DNA from: CAVQWH01 sp963718685
GTDB lineage: Bacteria; Patescibacteriota; Saccharimonadia; Saccharimonadales; Saccharimonadaceae
Length of the DNA: 64,000 bases
Assembly (NCBI GenBank): GCA_963718685.1
Contig: OY970356.1
Coordinates: 186,001 to 250,000 of the forward strand
Direction: 5' to 3'
The notes under the pieces are model-generated. The model was given only the letters and a program-made list of their open reading frames with translations, made no database searches and was not told where the DNA came from. This document shows, in pieces, positions 35,532 to 43,013 of this stretch (within the stretch, counting starts at the first letter, position 1; every line of letters begins with the position of its first letter). The position numbers and the translations under genes are program-made.

Positions 35532-36003
35532 CCAATTTAAAAAATATTTTAAACGCAAATCATCCATTCAAGAAATTACCCGTGAACCAACTGCCGGAGG
35601 AGTGATTTTTCGCCGCAACAAAAAAGGCGAAATTGAAATCCTGCTCATTCAAGATTCTAAAGATCGCTGGACTATACCCAAAGGCCACATTGAGGAAGGC
35701 GAAACTGCCCAGCAAACAGCACTTCGTGAAATACACGAAGAAGCAGGCCTGGATAAAACCAAAGCCTTAGGTTGGTTAGGCAAGATTAACTTTCGCTATC
35801 GACGACTCAATACCTTAGTTTTAATGACCACGCAGATTTATCTGGTGCACGCCGTCAGCGACACCGACAAGATTAAAAAAGAAAAGTGGATGAATGATAT
35901 AAAATGGTTCAGTTTTAATGAAGCTTTAGACAAAATAGAATATGAAGATATCGGCAAGCTCATTTTGCTTGCTAAAAAGCGCATTCGCGAGGTAGGTCTT
36001 TAG
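35512..36003 (+). CDS. Nudix hydrolase
   Basis: The Nudix box is complete: G-H-I-E-E-G-E-T-A-Q-Q-T-A-L-R-E-I-H-E-E-A-G-L (about residues 63-85), preceded by WTIPKGHIEEGE. The protein is 163 aa, with a short basic N-terminus (about 1-20) then the fold. The TAGGVIF...ILLIQD...WTIPKG arrangement is typical of the diadenosine-tetraphosphate/RNA-pyrophosphohydrolase-like group, so it may hydrolyse Ap4A or nucleotides; the exact substrate is not clear. It overlaps nusB and is followed by rnc 1 nt later. It is separate from the Nudix domain inside LeuRS. Confidence 0.92.
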   Translation: MKKPKLNQFKKYFKRKSSIQEITREPTAGGVIFRRNKKGEIEILLIQDSKDRWTIPKGHIEEGETAQQTALREIHEEAGLDKTKALGWLGKINFRYRRLNTLVLMTTQIYLVHAVSDTDKIKKEKWMNDIKWFSFNEALDKIEYEDIGKLILLAKKRIREVGL

Positions 36004-36004
36004 T

Positions 36005-36715
36005 ATGCAGGGCGTTGACGTTGAACCATATAAAGAATTTGCCAAGAACAAATTAGGCTTTGAATTTAATAATATTGAATTGCTGATAACGGCACTAACG
36101 CATCGCAGCTATGTTAATGAACATAAACGCAGTACGAAAGAGCACAATGAAAGACTGGAATTTTTAGGAGATGCGGTGCTTGAATTAGTGGTAACTGACT
36201 TTTTATATAATAACTACAAAGAAGCCGAAGGTATTCTAACCAGTTGGCGTGCGGCACTGGTGCGGACTGAGAGTATTGGCGCTGCAGGCGAAAACCTAGG
36301 CTATAAATCGCTTCTTAGGCTTAGTCGCGGCGAAAAGCGCGGTAGCGAACGGGCTAAGCAGCAGATTACCGCCAACGCTTTCGAGGCGGTTGTAGGCGCA
36401 ATATATCTAGACCAAGGTTATGACGCTGCCGGTAAAATAATTAACGAGTATATTTTAAGCCGCCTAGAGAAAATTCTGGAAGACGAAAGCTGGCGCGACC
36501 CAAAGTCTCTTTTGCAAGAGATAGCTCAGCGCATGGATAGTCAGACGCCTGTTTATAAAGTTCTTGAAGAGGACGGCCCTGACCATGACAAAATGTTCAC
36601 ACTCGGGGCGTTTATTGGCAAACGTCTGCTAGGTAAAGGCAGCGGGCCATCCAAACAAGTTGCCCAGCAACAAGCTGCCCAAGCAGCCCTAAAAAAATAC
36701 GAGACTAAAAAATAG
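36005..36715 (+). CDS. rnc: Ribonuclease III
   Basis: RNase III cuts double-stranded RNA in rRNA maturation and mRNA decay. The 236-aa protein has the catalytic signature ERLEFLGDAVLELVV (about 46-60), the second acidic motif (ITANAFEAVVGAIYLDQG), and a C-terminal double-stranded RNA-binding domain (about 160-232, DPKSLLQEIAQ then VAQQQAAQAALKKYE). Its ATG is one base after the Nudix stop. Part of the nusB-nudix-rnc operon. Confidence 0.96.
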   Translation: MQGVDVEPYKEFAKNKLGFEFNNIELLITALTHRSYVNEHKRSTKEHNERLEFLGDAVLELVVTDFLYNNYKEAEGILTSWRAALVRTESIGAAGENLGYKSLLRLSRGEKRGSERAKQQITANAFEAVVGAIYLDQGYDAAGKIINEYILSRLEKILEDESWRDPKSLLQEIAQRMDSQTPVYKVLEEDGPDHDKMFTLGAFIGKRLLGKGSGPSKQVAQQQAAQAALKKYETKK

Positions 36716-36820
36716 CCTTTTTGTGTGCATCTGTTTTTAAAGCGTTGACTAGAGAAGGCAAACCAAGTAAAATAGGTCGAAGTTGAATATAACAAAGTTT
36801 AAAGAGGACTAAATTAAGAT

Positions 36821-37315
36821 ATGCTCGCAATTCGTCTGCAACGCGTAGGCCGCAAAGGTTATCCAGTTTATCGTGTGGCTGTACAAGAGGCTCAGCGCCA
36901 CCCGTCTAGCGGCCGGGTAGTTGCCTATGTCGGTAGCTATAACCCGCATAACAAAGACGTTAAATTTAACGCCGAAAAGGTAGCCTTTTACTTAAAAAAT
37001 GGCGCACAACCTACGCCGCGAGTAGTCAAGCTACTTAAAGAAGCTAAAATCAAACTTCCTGCCTGGGTAAGTAAACCTGACAAAAAATCGGCTTCTATTA
37101 AAAATCCGTCTAAGCTACGTAAAAACCAGCCGGATGAACCGGCTCCAGCCGAAAAAGAAACCGAAGTGCCAGCGCCAGCTGAAAACGAATCGGCAAAAAA
37201 GGAAGAGGCTGATGCTGCAGCTCCTGCCGAAAAAGAAGAAAAAGCTTCCGAAGCAGATACCGACCAAGTAGCTGAACCCAAAAAAGAAGAAAAATCCGAA
37301 GAAGCTAAAGCCTAA
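36821..37315 (+). CDS. rpsP: 30S ribosomal protein S16 with long acidic/Ala tail
   Basis: The first 85 or so residues are S16 (MLAIRLQRVGRKGYPVYRV, then SSGRVVAYVGSYNPHNKDV), an assembly protein of the 30S body. The chain continues for about 75 more residues of low complexity, rich in E, K, A and P with repeated PAEKE and APAE units. S16 normally ends at about 80-90 aa; C-terminal tails occur in some bacteria but are seldom this long. Followed by the KhpA gene, a common rpsP-khpA pair. A weak AAGAGGA site precedes it. Confidence 0.95.
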   Translation: MLAIRLQRVGRKGYPVYRVAVQEAQRHPSSGRVVAYVGSYNPHNKDVKFNAEKVAFYLKNGAQPTPRVVKLLKEAKIKLPAWVSKPDKKSASIKNPSKLRKNQPDEPAPAEKETEVPAPAENESAKKEEADAAAPAEKEEKASEADTDQVAEPKKEEKSEEAKA

Positions 37316-37397
37316 AAACTGGCAACTTAGCATTATCTAAGCTACAATTATAATTGTCAGATATTTCAACGTGAGGCTTAAAAAGGAGGAAGCTACC

Positions 37398-37832
37398 GTG
37401 GCGACAATCGATCAGCAATTCATAGAATATATAGTTAAAGAACTAGTTAGCAACCCGGATGATGTTAGCGTAGAGCGACGTATCGACGAAAAGGGCGTAC
37501 TTTTAGAGCTCACTGTTAATCCGGATGATTTAGGCCGGGTTATCGGCAAGCGCGGCATGACGGCTCAAAGTCTGCGCACTCTACTTCGGGCTCTTGGTAC
37601 TAAAAACGATGCTCGTTATAACTTAAAAATTGTAAACAACGATGAGGACCGACCTGCTCCGCAGCCTTCTCAGCCGCAAAAGACTGACGACGAAGACGAC
37701 TCAGAAGAAAGCTCTGAAGAAGTTAATGAGGAGTCTGCAACAGAGGAAGAGACTGAAACTGTGGAAAAAGATTCGGATTTAACAAAAAAGACCCGAAAAG
37801 AGCTTGCCGAGCTCGATGATCTTGATATATAA
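37398..37832 (+). CDS. khpA: KhpA-type KH-domain RNA-binding protein with acidic tail
   Basis: The KH domain (about 1-80) has the GxxG loop as VIGKRGMTAQSLRTLLRAL. The N-terminal FIEYIVKELVSNPDDVSVE is typical of KhpA, which partners KhpB/Jag in RNA binding and cell-size control. The usual length is 76-80 aa; here about 65 extra residues, very rich in D and E, form a tail. GTG 37398 is the start because AGGAGG lies 8 nt upstream. In many bacteria rimM and trmD follow; here the block of unrecognised genes separates it from trmD. Confidence 0.88.
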   Translation: MATIDQQFIEYIVKELVSNPDDVSVERRIDEKGVLLELTVNPDDLGRVIGKRGMTAQSLRTLLRALGTKNDARYNLKIVNNDEDRPAPQPSQPQKTDDEDDSEESSEEVNEESATEEETETVEKDSDLTKKTRKELAELDDLDI

Positions 37833-37902
37833 TGACGATAGTCTAAATGACAACTAGAACAAAAGCTCGTGCGAGCAATCTAGATTGAGAGCTTTATGTG
37901 TT

Positions 37903-37932
37903 AAAACAACCCACTTTTTAGTGGGTTGTTTT
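37903..37932 (+). terminator. Terminator after rpsP-khpA
   Basis: AAAACAACCCACT and AGTGGGTTGTTTT form a perfect 13-bp stem with a TTTT loop, followed by ATTAGTTTTTT. It marks the end of the operon and the left border of the GC-richer block. Confidence 0.9.
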
Positions 37933-38035
37933 ATTAGTTTTTTAAAAAAATGTTAGTTGCGATATAAATGACAAGTGGGTGAAGGAAACGATTTGTAGGA
38001 CAGGTGCGAGCCTAAGGCTCGCACCTGTCTGAAAC

Positions 38036-38626
38036 TTATGCCGCTACAGCGATCTCCTCGGGATCTGCTGGCATGTCTAGCTCATCGTCTTCGCCACTGA
38101 TCAGGGCTAGGTCGGGGCTGCCATCATCGGCAACCAGTTCCTCGCTCTCTTCGAAGTCCGGCGGCATGTCCTCCTCGAATCTAGAACCATGTGGCACTTT
38201 GAGGATTTGACCCTCATTATCGAGAAATACGATGCCGTGTTTCTCCTTGGAAATGCAGATTCCGACGATGACCCACAAGCCGCCGATTTTACTGTAGGGG
38301 ATGCGAACCTCGGGAATGATGATGCATCCGTTCTCTTCGTAAGCACGCTTGAAATGCTCGGGGCGCAGTAGTCTCTCGAGAAAGAGATGCACTGCCTCTC
38401 GACGACCGAGTCGGATTTGAGCGATTTGCTCGCCTATCTCGGCGTCCAGCATTTTATTTAGTCTTGTGTGCAGTTCGTCTAAAGCGTCGGACTCGGGCAC
38501 GTCTTCCTCGATGCCGCCATAAGGGCCGGTATTTTGAACCCATAAGCCGTTACCGACTTCCTCGCCTTCTGCGCCGAATACGGAAATAGTTCTTCCCTCG
38601 GCGTAATAGCTAATACCTCTAGGCAT
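38036..38626 (-). CDS. Unrecognised acidic protein (GC-rich block)
   Basis: This 196-aa protein has no family I know. The first 30 residues are MPRGISYYAEGRTISVFGAE in style, followed by an alpha-helical middle (about 45-110), a likely beta-rich part (ILKVPHGS), and a long acidic C-terminal tail with many D and E. ATG 38626 is chosen because AGGAAGGAAACC lies upstream; a longer frame to 38752 runs through a terminator-like hairpin. Base and codon use is noticeably richer in GC than that of neighbouring genes. It has its own promoter at 38813-38841 on the minus strand. Confidence 0.65.
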   Translation of the reverse strand: MPRGISYYAEGRTISVFGAEGEEVGNGLWVQNTGPYGGIEEDVPESDALDELHTRLNKMLDAEIGEQIAQIRLGRREAVHLFLERLLRPEHFKRAYEENGCIIIPEVRIPYSKIGGLWVIVGICISKEKHGIVFLDNEGQILKVPHGSRFEEDMPPDFEESEELVADDGSPDLALISGEDDELDMPADPEEIAVAA

Positions 38627-38691
38627 AGTACTGGTTTCCTTCCTGTAGTAACCCGGGCTGGCAAGGGATTTGACTGGTAGTATGTTTCCAA

Positions 38692-38755
38692 ATAAAAATG
38701 AGATGTGAAGCAAAGGCGCAAATAAGTTTTGTATCTTCGCTTCACATCTCACTAT
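38692..38755 (-). terminator. Attenuator-like hairpin in the leader of the 38036-38626 gene
   Basis: On the minus strand TGAGATGTGAAGCGAAG pairs with CTTTGCTTCACATCTCA over 17 bp (one G-U), with a 19-nt loop, then TTTTTATTTGG. This is a clear intrinsic-terminator shape, lying between the promoter (38841-38813) and the gene start (38626). It could stop transcription about 115 nt into the leader. Confidence 0.7.
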
Positions 38756-38812
38756 TTCCCACTTGTCAATGTACTCTGGAGCACTTACCTGCGCTCAACA
38801 AAGTTATGGTAT

Positions 38813-38841
38813 ATTTTAAGGCTAACCAGCCAAAAAGTCAA
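38813..38841 (-). promoter_or_regulatory. Promoter for the 38036-38626 gene
   Basis: Minus strand: TTGACT (38841-38836), a 17-nt spacer and TAAAAT (38818-38813). This gives a leader of about 180 nt that contains the hairpin described for 38692-38755. Confidence 0.7.
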
Positions 38842-38947
38842 CCTAACTCATTGCTTAAATGTCAATATTATACTAAAATAATATAAGTTTCGTAGAGGTG
38901 AAAATCTTCGAGGCACATTGACAAGCAGACAATAGAGAGGCGCAGAT

Positions 38948-39214
38948 ATGGTTGATCAGACCAAAGAATATCTAGAGCAATGTATTTTATTTGCTCTTAC
39001 GCAGCAGCGCCACGGCAAAAGAGGGGCGTCAATAGCAGATTTTCTCAGTAACACTGAGAAATCAGCCAAGACGTCATGGGTTAAAGACGTGCCGGATGTA
39101 AGGGTTAAACTTACCCGCGCATACGACAAAGGATCTGGGACTTACGAGGCGGTTCTTCGCAGCTTTCACGACAGAGACAACTGTGAGAGTAAGATTGAAG
39201 AGCTGCTTTCTTAG
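38948..39214 (+). CDS. Small unrecognised protein (GC-rich block)
   Basis: An 88-aa soluble, mostly helical protein starting MVDQTKEYLEQ. I do not recognise a family. A GAGAGGCG stretch 5 nt before the ATG gives a modest ribosome-binding site, and the codon use is like that of its GC-richer neighbours. Its 3' end is 17 nt before the next membrane gene and in the same direction, so the two are likely co-transcribed. A possible plus-strand -10 is TATACT (38870-38875), leaving a leader of about 70 nt. Confidence 0.6.
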   Translation: MVDQTKEYLEQCILFALTQQRHGKRGASIADFLSNTEKSAKTSWVKDVPDVRVKLTRAYDKGSGTYEAVLRSFHDRDNCESKIEELLS

Positions 39215-39231
39215 CTGAAGGAGAGTTGATT

Positions 39232-39627
39232 GTGGCCTGGTATTGGGCAGTATCAATAGTAGCAGCTTGGATCACCCTGACTTATTTATGGGGGCTCTTT
39301 GGCGTTAACTTGCTCGTGCGGCTGACGGAGGGTGATTTAGGGTTCGCTGAATTCTATTTCTGGGTTGGCCTAGTATGCTGTGGGCTTTCTTGGCCAGTCA
39401 TAGCTTTAAAGTACGACATAGGTGTGTCGTGGTACTGGTGGTTGTTGATGTTTGATGTCATCGGTATACCGTGGGCTATCATGGTCACCGTGGACAACAT
39501 TCACGACCGGGGTTATACCTACGGAAGCCCAGGAGTAAAAGCTCGAATCGGGTGGTCCATCTGGTGGTTGTTGGCTTCTTTTTTCTGGCCACTCCAGTGG
39601 ATGGGAGAGTACGTAGCTTTTGATTAG
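39232..39627 (+). CDS. Four-helix membrane protein, tryptophan-rich
   Basis: The product is 131 aa from the GTG at 39232 (spaced 7 nt after GAAGGAGAG; an in-frame TTG at 39226 is too close). Four hydrophobic segments are predicted (about 3-25, 38-58, 66-86 and 106-126), with many Trp, as in WYWW and SIWWLLASFFWPLQW. I do not recognise a family. It forms a pair with the 38948 gene and is followed by a long hairpin (39670-39702). Confidence 0.65.
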   Translation: MAWYWAVSIVAAWITLTYLWGLFGVNLLVRLTEGDLGFAEFYFWVGLVCCGLSWPVIALKYDIGVSWYWWLLMFDVIGIPWAIMVTVDNIHDRGYTYGSPGVKARIGWSIWWLLASFFWPLQWMGEYVAFD

Positions 39628-39669
39628 TCGAAAAACTAGCACACACTCTTAAGTTCGCATTGACACACA

Positions 39670-39702
39670 GGACGTAGGCGCTCTTAACCGGCGCTTACGT
39701 CC
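39670..39702 (+). terminator. Hairpin after the 39232 gene
   Basis: GGACGTAGGCGC pairs with GCGCTTACGTCC (12 bp with one G-U wobble) around a 9-nt loop, flanked by ACACAC and GTGT that extend the stem. Only TTT follows, so it may be a terminator or a structure at the block boundary. Confidence 0.6.
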
Positions 39703-39791
39703 GTATGTGTTTCCTAGCTGTATTGCTCTGCTTGTCATCTTAACCATAGACTTATGGGTCCAAAATAACTAAAGCTGTTAAAATTATATAG

Positions 39792-40448
39792 ATGAAGATT
39801 CAAATTATCACCTTATTTCCGGAAGTCGTTGAGCCATACTTGAATGCCAGTATGCTTTGGAAAGCCAAAGACCAGGGCGTAGTAGAATATGAGCTTATTA
39901 ATTTGCGAGATTTTGGCACAGGGCCTAGAAAACAGGTTGATGATACGCCATATGGTGGCGGTGATGGCATGGTCTTAAAACCGGAGCCTGTAGTTGCGGC
40001 AATTGAGGTTGCTAAAAAAAATGACTCAACTGCCCAAGTTATCTTACCCACGCCGCGAGGTCGGGTTTACAAGCAGTCTGATGCTAAAAAACTAGCTGCC
40101 GACAAGCAGGGTATGATTATTGTTTGCCCGCGCTATGAAGGCTACGACGAGCGGATTGTAGAGTATATTGATAAACAGTTTTGTATTGGCAACTATGTAT
40201 TAACTGGCGGCGAACTGCCGGCAATGGTAATTGCCGATAGTGTAGTTCGGCTTTTGCCAGGAGTACTGGGCGGTGAAAGCTCGGTTGAAGTTGAATCTTT
40301 TCAACAAGATGATAAAAGCATAGAATTTCCTCAATACACTAGGCCGGAAGAATTCCGTGGCCACAAAGTTCCACAGGTTCTTTTAAGCGGTCATCACGAA
40401 GAAATCTCTAAATGGCGGGCAAATAACTATAAAAATAAAATAACCTAG
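39792..40448 (+). CDS. trmD: tRNA (guanine-N1)-methyltransferase
   Basis: TrmD methylates G37 of tRNAs with a G36, using SAM bound in a deep trefoil knot. The 218-aa protein shows MKIQIITLFPE at the start, PYGGGDGMVLKPEP, PRYEGYDERIVEY, IGNYVLTGGELPAMVI, and a C-terminal H-K-V-P segment. It is shorter than the E. coli enzyme (255 aa), lacking part of the C-terminal domain. TAAAAT at 39779-39784 with an extended TG lies exactly 7 nt before the ATG, so the transcript is leaderless. Terminator 40437-40472 ends the unit. Confidence 0.96.
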   Translation: MKIQIITLFPEVVEPYLNASMLWKAKDQGVVEYELINLRDFGTGPRKQVDDTPYGGGDGMVLKPEPVVAAIEVAKKNDSTAQVILPTPRGRVYKQSDAKKLAADKQGMIIVCPRYEGYDERIVEYIDKQFCIGNYVLTGGELPAMVIADSVVRLLPGVLGGESSVEVESFQQDDKSIEFPQYTRPEEFRGHKVPQVLLSGHHEEISKWRANNYKNKIT

Positions 40449-40472
40449 GCTAGTAACACCTAGGTTATTTTT
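40437..40472 (+). terminator. trmD terminator
   Basis: AAAATAACCTAGG with CCTAGGTTATTTT (13 bp, 9-nt loop), followed by TTG. The stem overlaps the trmD stop codon. Confidence 0.9.
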
Positions 40473-40631
40473 GTTGTGGTGGATGTCGTAGAGCGAATCA
40501 AACACCTTTATTTTTTTGGTTTTTGTTTTTAGTATTCGCTTGCAATAACTGTAAATGCTTACAAAATAAAACGCAAGCACTTTTGCATAAAATACAACGA
40601 TACGTCAAACATACGGCGTATAATGGTAGCA

Positions 40632-41108
40632 ATGGTTAAATTTGCAAAAGCCTACCTGCCACCAGCGAAAATTGGTTTGTATCCCCAGGCCGTTATCTGG
40701 TTGACTGCATCGGTATTGACTATGATGGCGGTCACTCAACTAGTTGACCTGCAGAGTTTTGTAGAAGTTTTTGCAAACTATAGCTTGCCCCGTAGTGAAG
40801 CAAGCCCGCAGATCACAGCCTCTATTTTAGCTATAACTGAAGTGTTTGCTTTACCGTTTTTACTGAGAATGAGACTTAGCTATCTTATGCGCTGGTTTAG
40901 CTTGCTTTGTGGCTGGGCAGCGGTATTATTATGGGCGTGTCTAACATTTTATGCATTTGAAAAAGGTTTGGATCTAAGCAATACGGGCTACTTTGGCTTT
41001 GTGCCCTGGCCAATGGGCGTATTTAGCATTTTATTTGTAATAACTCTAGTATTTTTAATGGCATTTTCTTCGCAAGTTTTAAAACATGATTTTAAGCGTA
41101 AAAAATAA
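40632..41108 (+). CDS. Four-helix membrane protein
   Basis: This 158-aa protein has four transmembrane segments (about 15-37, 53-75, 80-103 and 122-144). The pattern LPRSEASPQITASILAITEV is reminiscent of the DoxX/MauE-like group, but I cannot confirm it. ATG 40632 is the start: TATAAT occupies 40619-40624, so an ATG at 40623 would be inside the promoter; the chosen ATG lies 7 nt after the -10. It precedes the DUF21/CBS gene by 27 nt and may be part of one operon. Confidence 0.75.
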   Translation: MVKFAKAYLPPAKIGLYPQAVIWLTASVLTMMAVTQLVDLQSFVEVFANYSLPRSEASPQITASILAITEVFALPFLLRMRLSYLMRWFSLLCGWAAVLLWACLTFYAFEKGLDLSNTGYFGFVPWPMGVFSILFVITLVFLMAFSSQVLKHDFKRKK

Positions 41109-41135
41109 GATTGCAGTGAAGATAGGCAGGCTACT

Positions 41136-42128
41136 TTGAATATATTAGTAATTACCATAGCGGTTATTGCATTAGTTTTGCTGGCCGCCGCTTGCTCTGG
41201 CTTAAATGTGGCATTGATGTCTCTTAATATTGCTGACTTGCGTCGTAAAACTAAACTAGGCAGCAAAGCTGCCAAAAAAGTTTTGCCTTTGCGACAAAAC
41301 AGCCACCTTACCCTAGCTGGTATTTTACTTACAAATGTGGCTGCAGTGTCTATAACTTCAGTAATAATAGAAAGCAAAACGGGTGGAGTTATCGCTGTTA
41401 TAATCAGCACTCTTTTGATGGTAGTCTTTGGCGAGATTTTGCCACAAGCTTACTTTAGTAAACGTGCTTTGATGTTTTGTTCACGATTTTCGCCGCTACT
41501 TAAGGTGATGATTTTTATTACTTATCCAATATCCAAACCTTTGCAAATTTTACTCGATAAAATGCTTGGCAGCACTGAACGATCGCAGCTGCAAACACGA
41601 CACGAGCTGGGCATGATGATTACCGAACATCTTGGCGACGATGCCAGCGAACTCGATGAAGATGAAGTGGAAATTGTACGCGGCGCTCTGCAACTTAGCG
41701 AAAAGCGGGTGAGCTCTATAATGACTCCGATTGATAAAGCTTATTGGCTAACACCCGACACGATGATTGGGGCAAATAAAATTGATGAAATTAAAGAAAA
41801 AGGCTTTAGCCGTATACCGGTTTTTAACAAGAAACTTACCAAGTGCCTTGGAATCTTGCTCATGAAAGACTTAGTGGATATCGACTTTGACGGCACAGCC
41901 CGCTCCGTATTAAGGTTACCGCTTTATCCTGCGCAAGTGATAGGCAGCAAAACCGCACTTGATACGATGTTTCGCAAGTTAATTAATGGCGGCACTCATC
42001 TTGTGCCGATAGAACGTGATGATGAAATTGTTGGAATAGTTACGATTGAAGATTTGATTGAAGAAATCGTAGGCCGCGAGATTGAAGACGAAATTGATCG
42101 CACAAAACGCCAAGTTTCTAAAGTGTAA
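41136..42128 (+). CDS. CNNM/DUF21 family transporter with CBS domains
   Basis: The 330-aa protein has a DUF21/CNNM membrane domain (about 1-150, three or four helices, with FGEILPQAYFSKRA, a form of the conserved GEILPQ motif) and two CBS domains (about 180-310). Such proteins (CorC/YugS/MpfA-like) are linked to magnesium or cation homeostasis. The C-terminal CorC/HlyC domain seen in longer relatives is missing. The start is TTG 41136 (27 nt after the preceding gene, with a weak GGCAGG site). Two small conflicts in start choice do not affect the call. Confidence 0.88.
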   Translation: MNILVITIAVIALVLLAAACSGLNVALMSLNIADLRRKTKLGSKAAKKVLPLRQNSHLTLAGILLTNVAAVSITSVIIESKTGGVIAVIISTLLMVVFGEILPQAYFSKRALMFCSRFSPLLKVMIFITYPISKPLQILLDKMLGSTERSQLQTRHELGMMITEHLGDDASELDEDEVEIVRGALQLSEKRVSSIMTPIDKAYWLTPDTMIGANKIDEIKEKGFSRIPVFNKKLTKCLGILLMKDLVDIDFDGTARSVLRLPLYPAQVIGSKTALDTMFRKLINGGTHLVPIERDDEIVGIVTIEDLIEEIVGREIEDEIDRTKRQVSKV

Positions 42129-42176
42129 GCTTGAGGGTTGATTTATTAAAGCAAAAGTGATATAGTATAAAATGTT

Positions 42177-42782
42177 ATGCCAAGTAAGCAACTTGAAGCT
42201 CGCCACAGCCAAGGAAAATTACTTGATCACCGGGATCACGATGGAATTGGTATTGTTCAACCCGGTGAAACTTTTGGAGACGCTCCAGGTTTAAGTGAGC
42301 GGGTAGATTCGTCATTTTCAGATGTGCCAGTCAGCGATAGTGAAGTTAGTGTAAATATTAAAACTCGAGCTGAAAATTTAAAAGCTGCCCTTGAGGCACT
42401 GAGCATTAGCAATGAAAAAGCCGGCCTATCGAAAGTAGCTCCCCACAGGCGTGAAATTAAAGAACGTTATGGAGACAAAAAGGGTAAAGAAGCGGCTAAG
42501 GAAGCTAAAGACCTTCTTGAAGAGGCCAGGCAGCATTTCTGGAAAGCTCATGGACATAGAGTACTAAAGGCTGCTAAGATTTTTTCGCCTGAAGATTTAG
42601 GGCTAGATTTAGATACAGATGAACTTGAAGAAAGAGTTGATTTTAAAGATCTAGATGCCGATGTTCGTTTGCTATGGAGTGAGTTTCGTAGAAATTATGC
42701 CAAGACTGGTCGTAAGGCAGAAAAAAAGAGAAAAGACTTTATTGACCAGCTTGAAAATATTATAGAAAACAGCTCTAGCTAA
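42177..42782 (+). CDS. Unrecognised helical, charged protein
   Basis: A 201-aa soluble protein of unknown function. The first 60 residues (GIGIVQPGETFGDAPG) are probably disordered and the rest (about 60-195) is predicted helical with many K and E, possibly a coiled coil. It starts at ATG 42177 with no clear ribosome-binding site; TATAGT/TATAAA at 42161-42171 would be its -10, giving a near-leaderless transcript. It ends 4 nt into a convergent small membrane gene. Confidence 0.6.
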   Translation: MPSKQLEARHSQGKLLDHRDHDGIGIVQPGETFGDAPGLSERVDSSFSDVPVSDSEVSVNIKTRAENLKAALEALSISNEKAGLSKVAPHRREIKERYGDKKGKEAAKEAKDLLEEARQHFWKAHGHRVLKAAKIFSPEDLGLDLDTDELEERVDFKDLDADVRLLWSEFRRNYAKTGRKAEKKRKDFIDQLENIIENSSS

Positions 42783-42940
42783 TAGCTATAACCGCCACCG
42801 GAACTGCCACCGCTACTATGGAAGAACAAGAAGTAAATAAGTGCGTAAATAATCCCGCCGATTATTATATAAAGTAAAATCCACTGCCATAAAGGGCGTT
42901 TGCCGTAACCTTTTTTAGATGGCTTGTTTTCTTTGTCCAT
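42779..42940 (-). CDS. Small one-helix membrane protein (53 aa)
   Basis: This frame is too short for ordinary gene finders and was read from the sequence. It begins MDKENKPSKKGYGKRPLWQW, then a hydrophobic helix (about 20-40, ILLYIIIGGIIYALIYFLFF), and ends with a glycine/serine-rich tail (SGGSSGGGYSY). GAGGAG lies 6 nt before the ATG. The basic N-terminus with the KRPLWQW motif is, to my memory, a recurring small-protein type in Saccharibacteria, but I cannot verify that here. It overlaps the neighbouring convergent gene by 4 nt. Confidence 0.75.
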   Translation of the reverse strand: MDKENKPSKKGYGKRPLWQWILLYIIIGGIIYALIYFLFFHSSGGSSGGGYSY

Positions 42941-43013
42941 ATTTCACTCCTCTTATGTTTATGTCGGTATTATAGCATGTTAGTTGTTGCACCAAGTTAG
43001 TATAATGGTAAGT

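Noticed and set aside
38627..38752. Longer N-terminus of the 38036-38626 gene
   Set aside because: The extension crosses a 17-bp terminator-like hairpin, while ATG 38626 has a good ribosome-binding site.
37969..38768. Transposon defined by the 11-bp inverted repeats
   Set aside because: The repeats are short, no transposase is inside, and no target-site duplication is visible, so only a weak block boundary is claimed.
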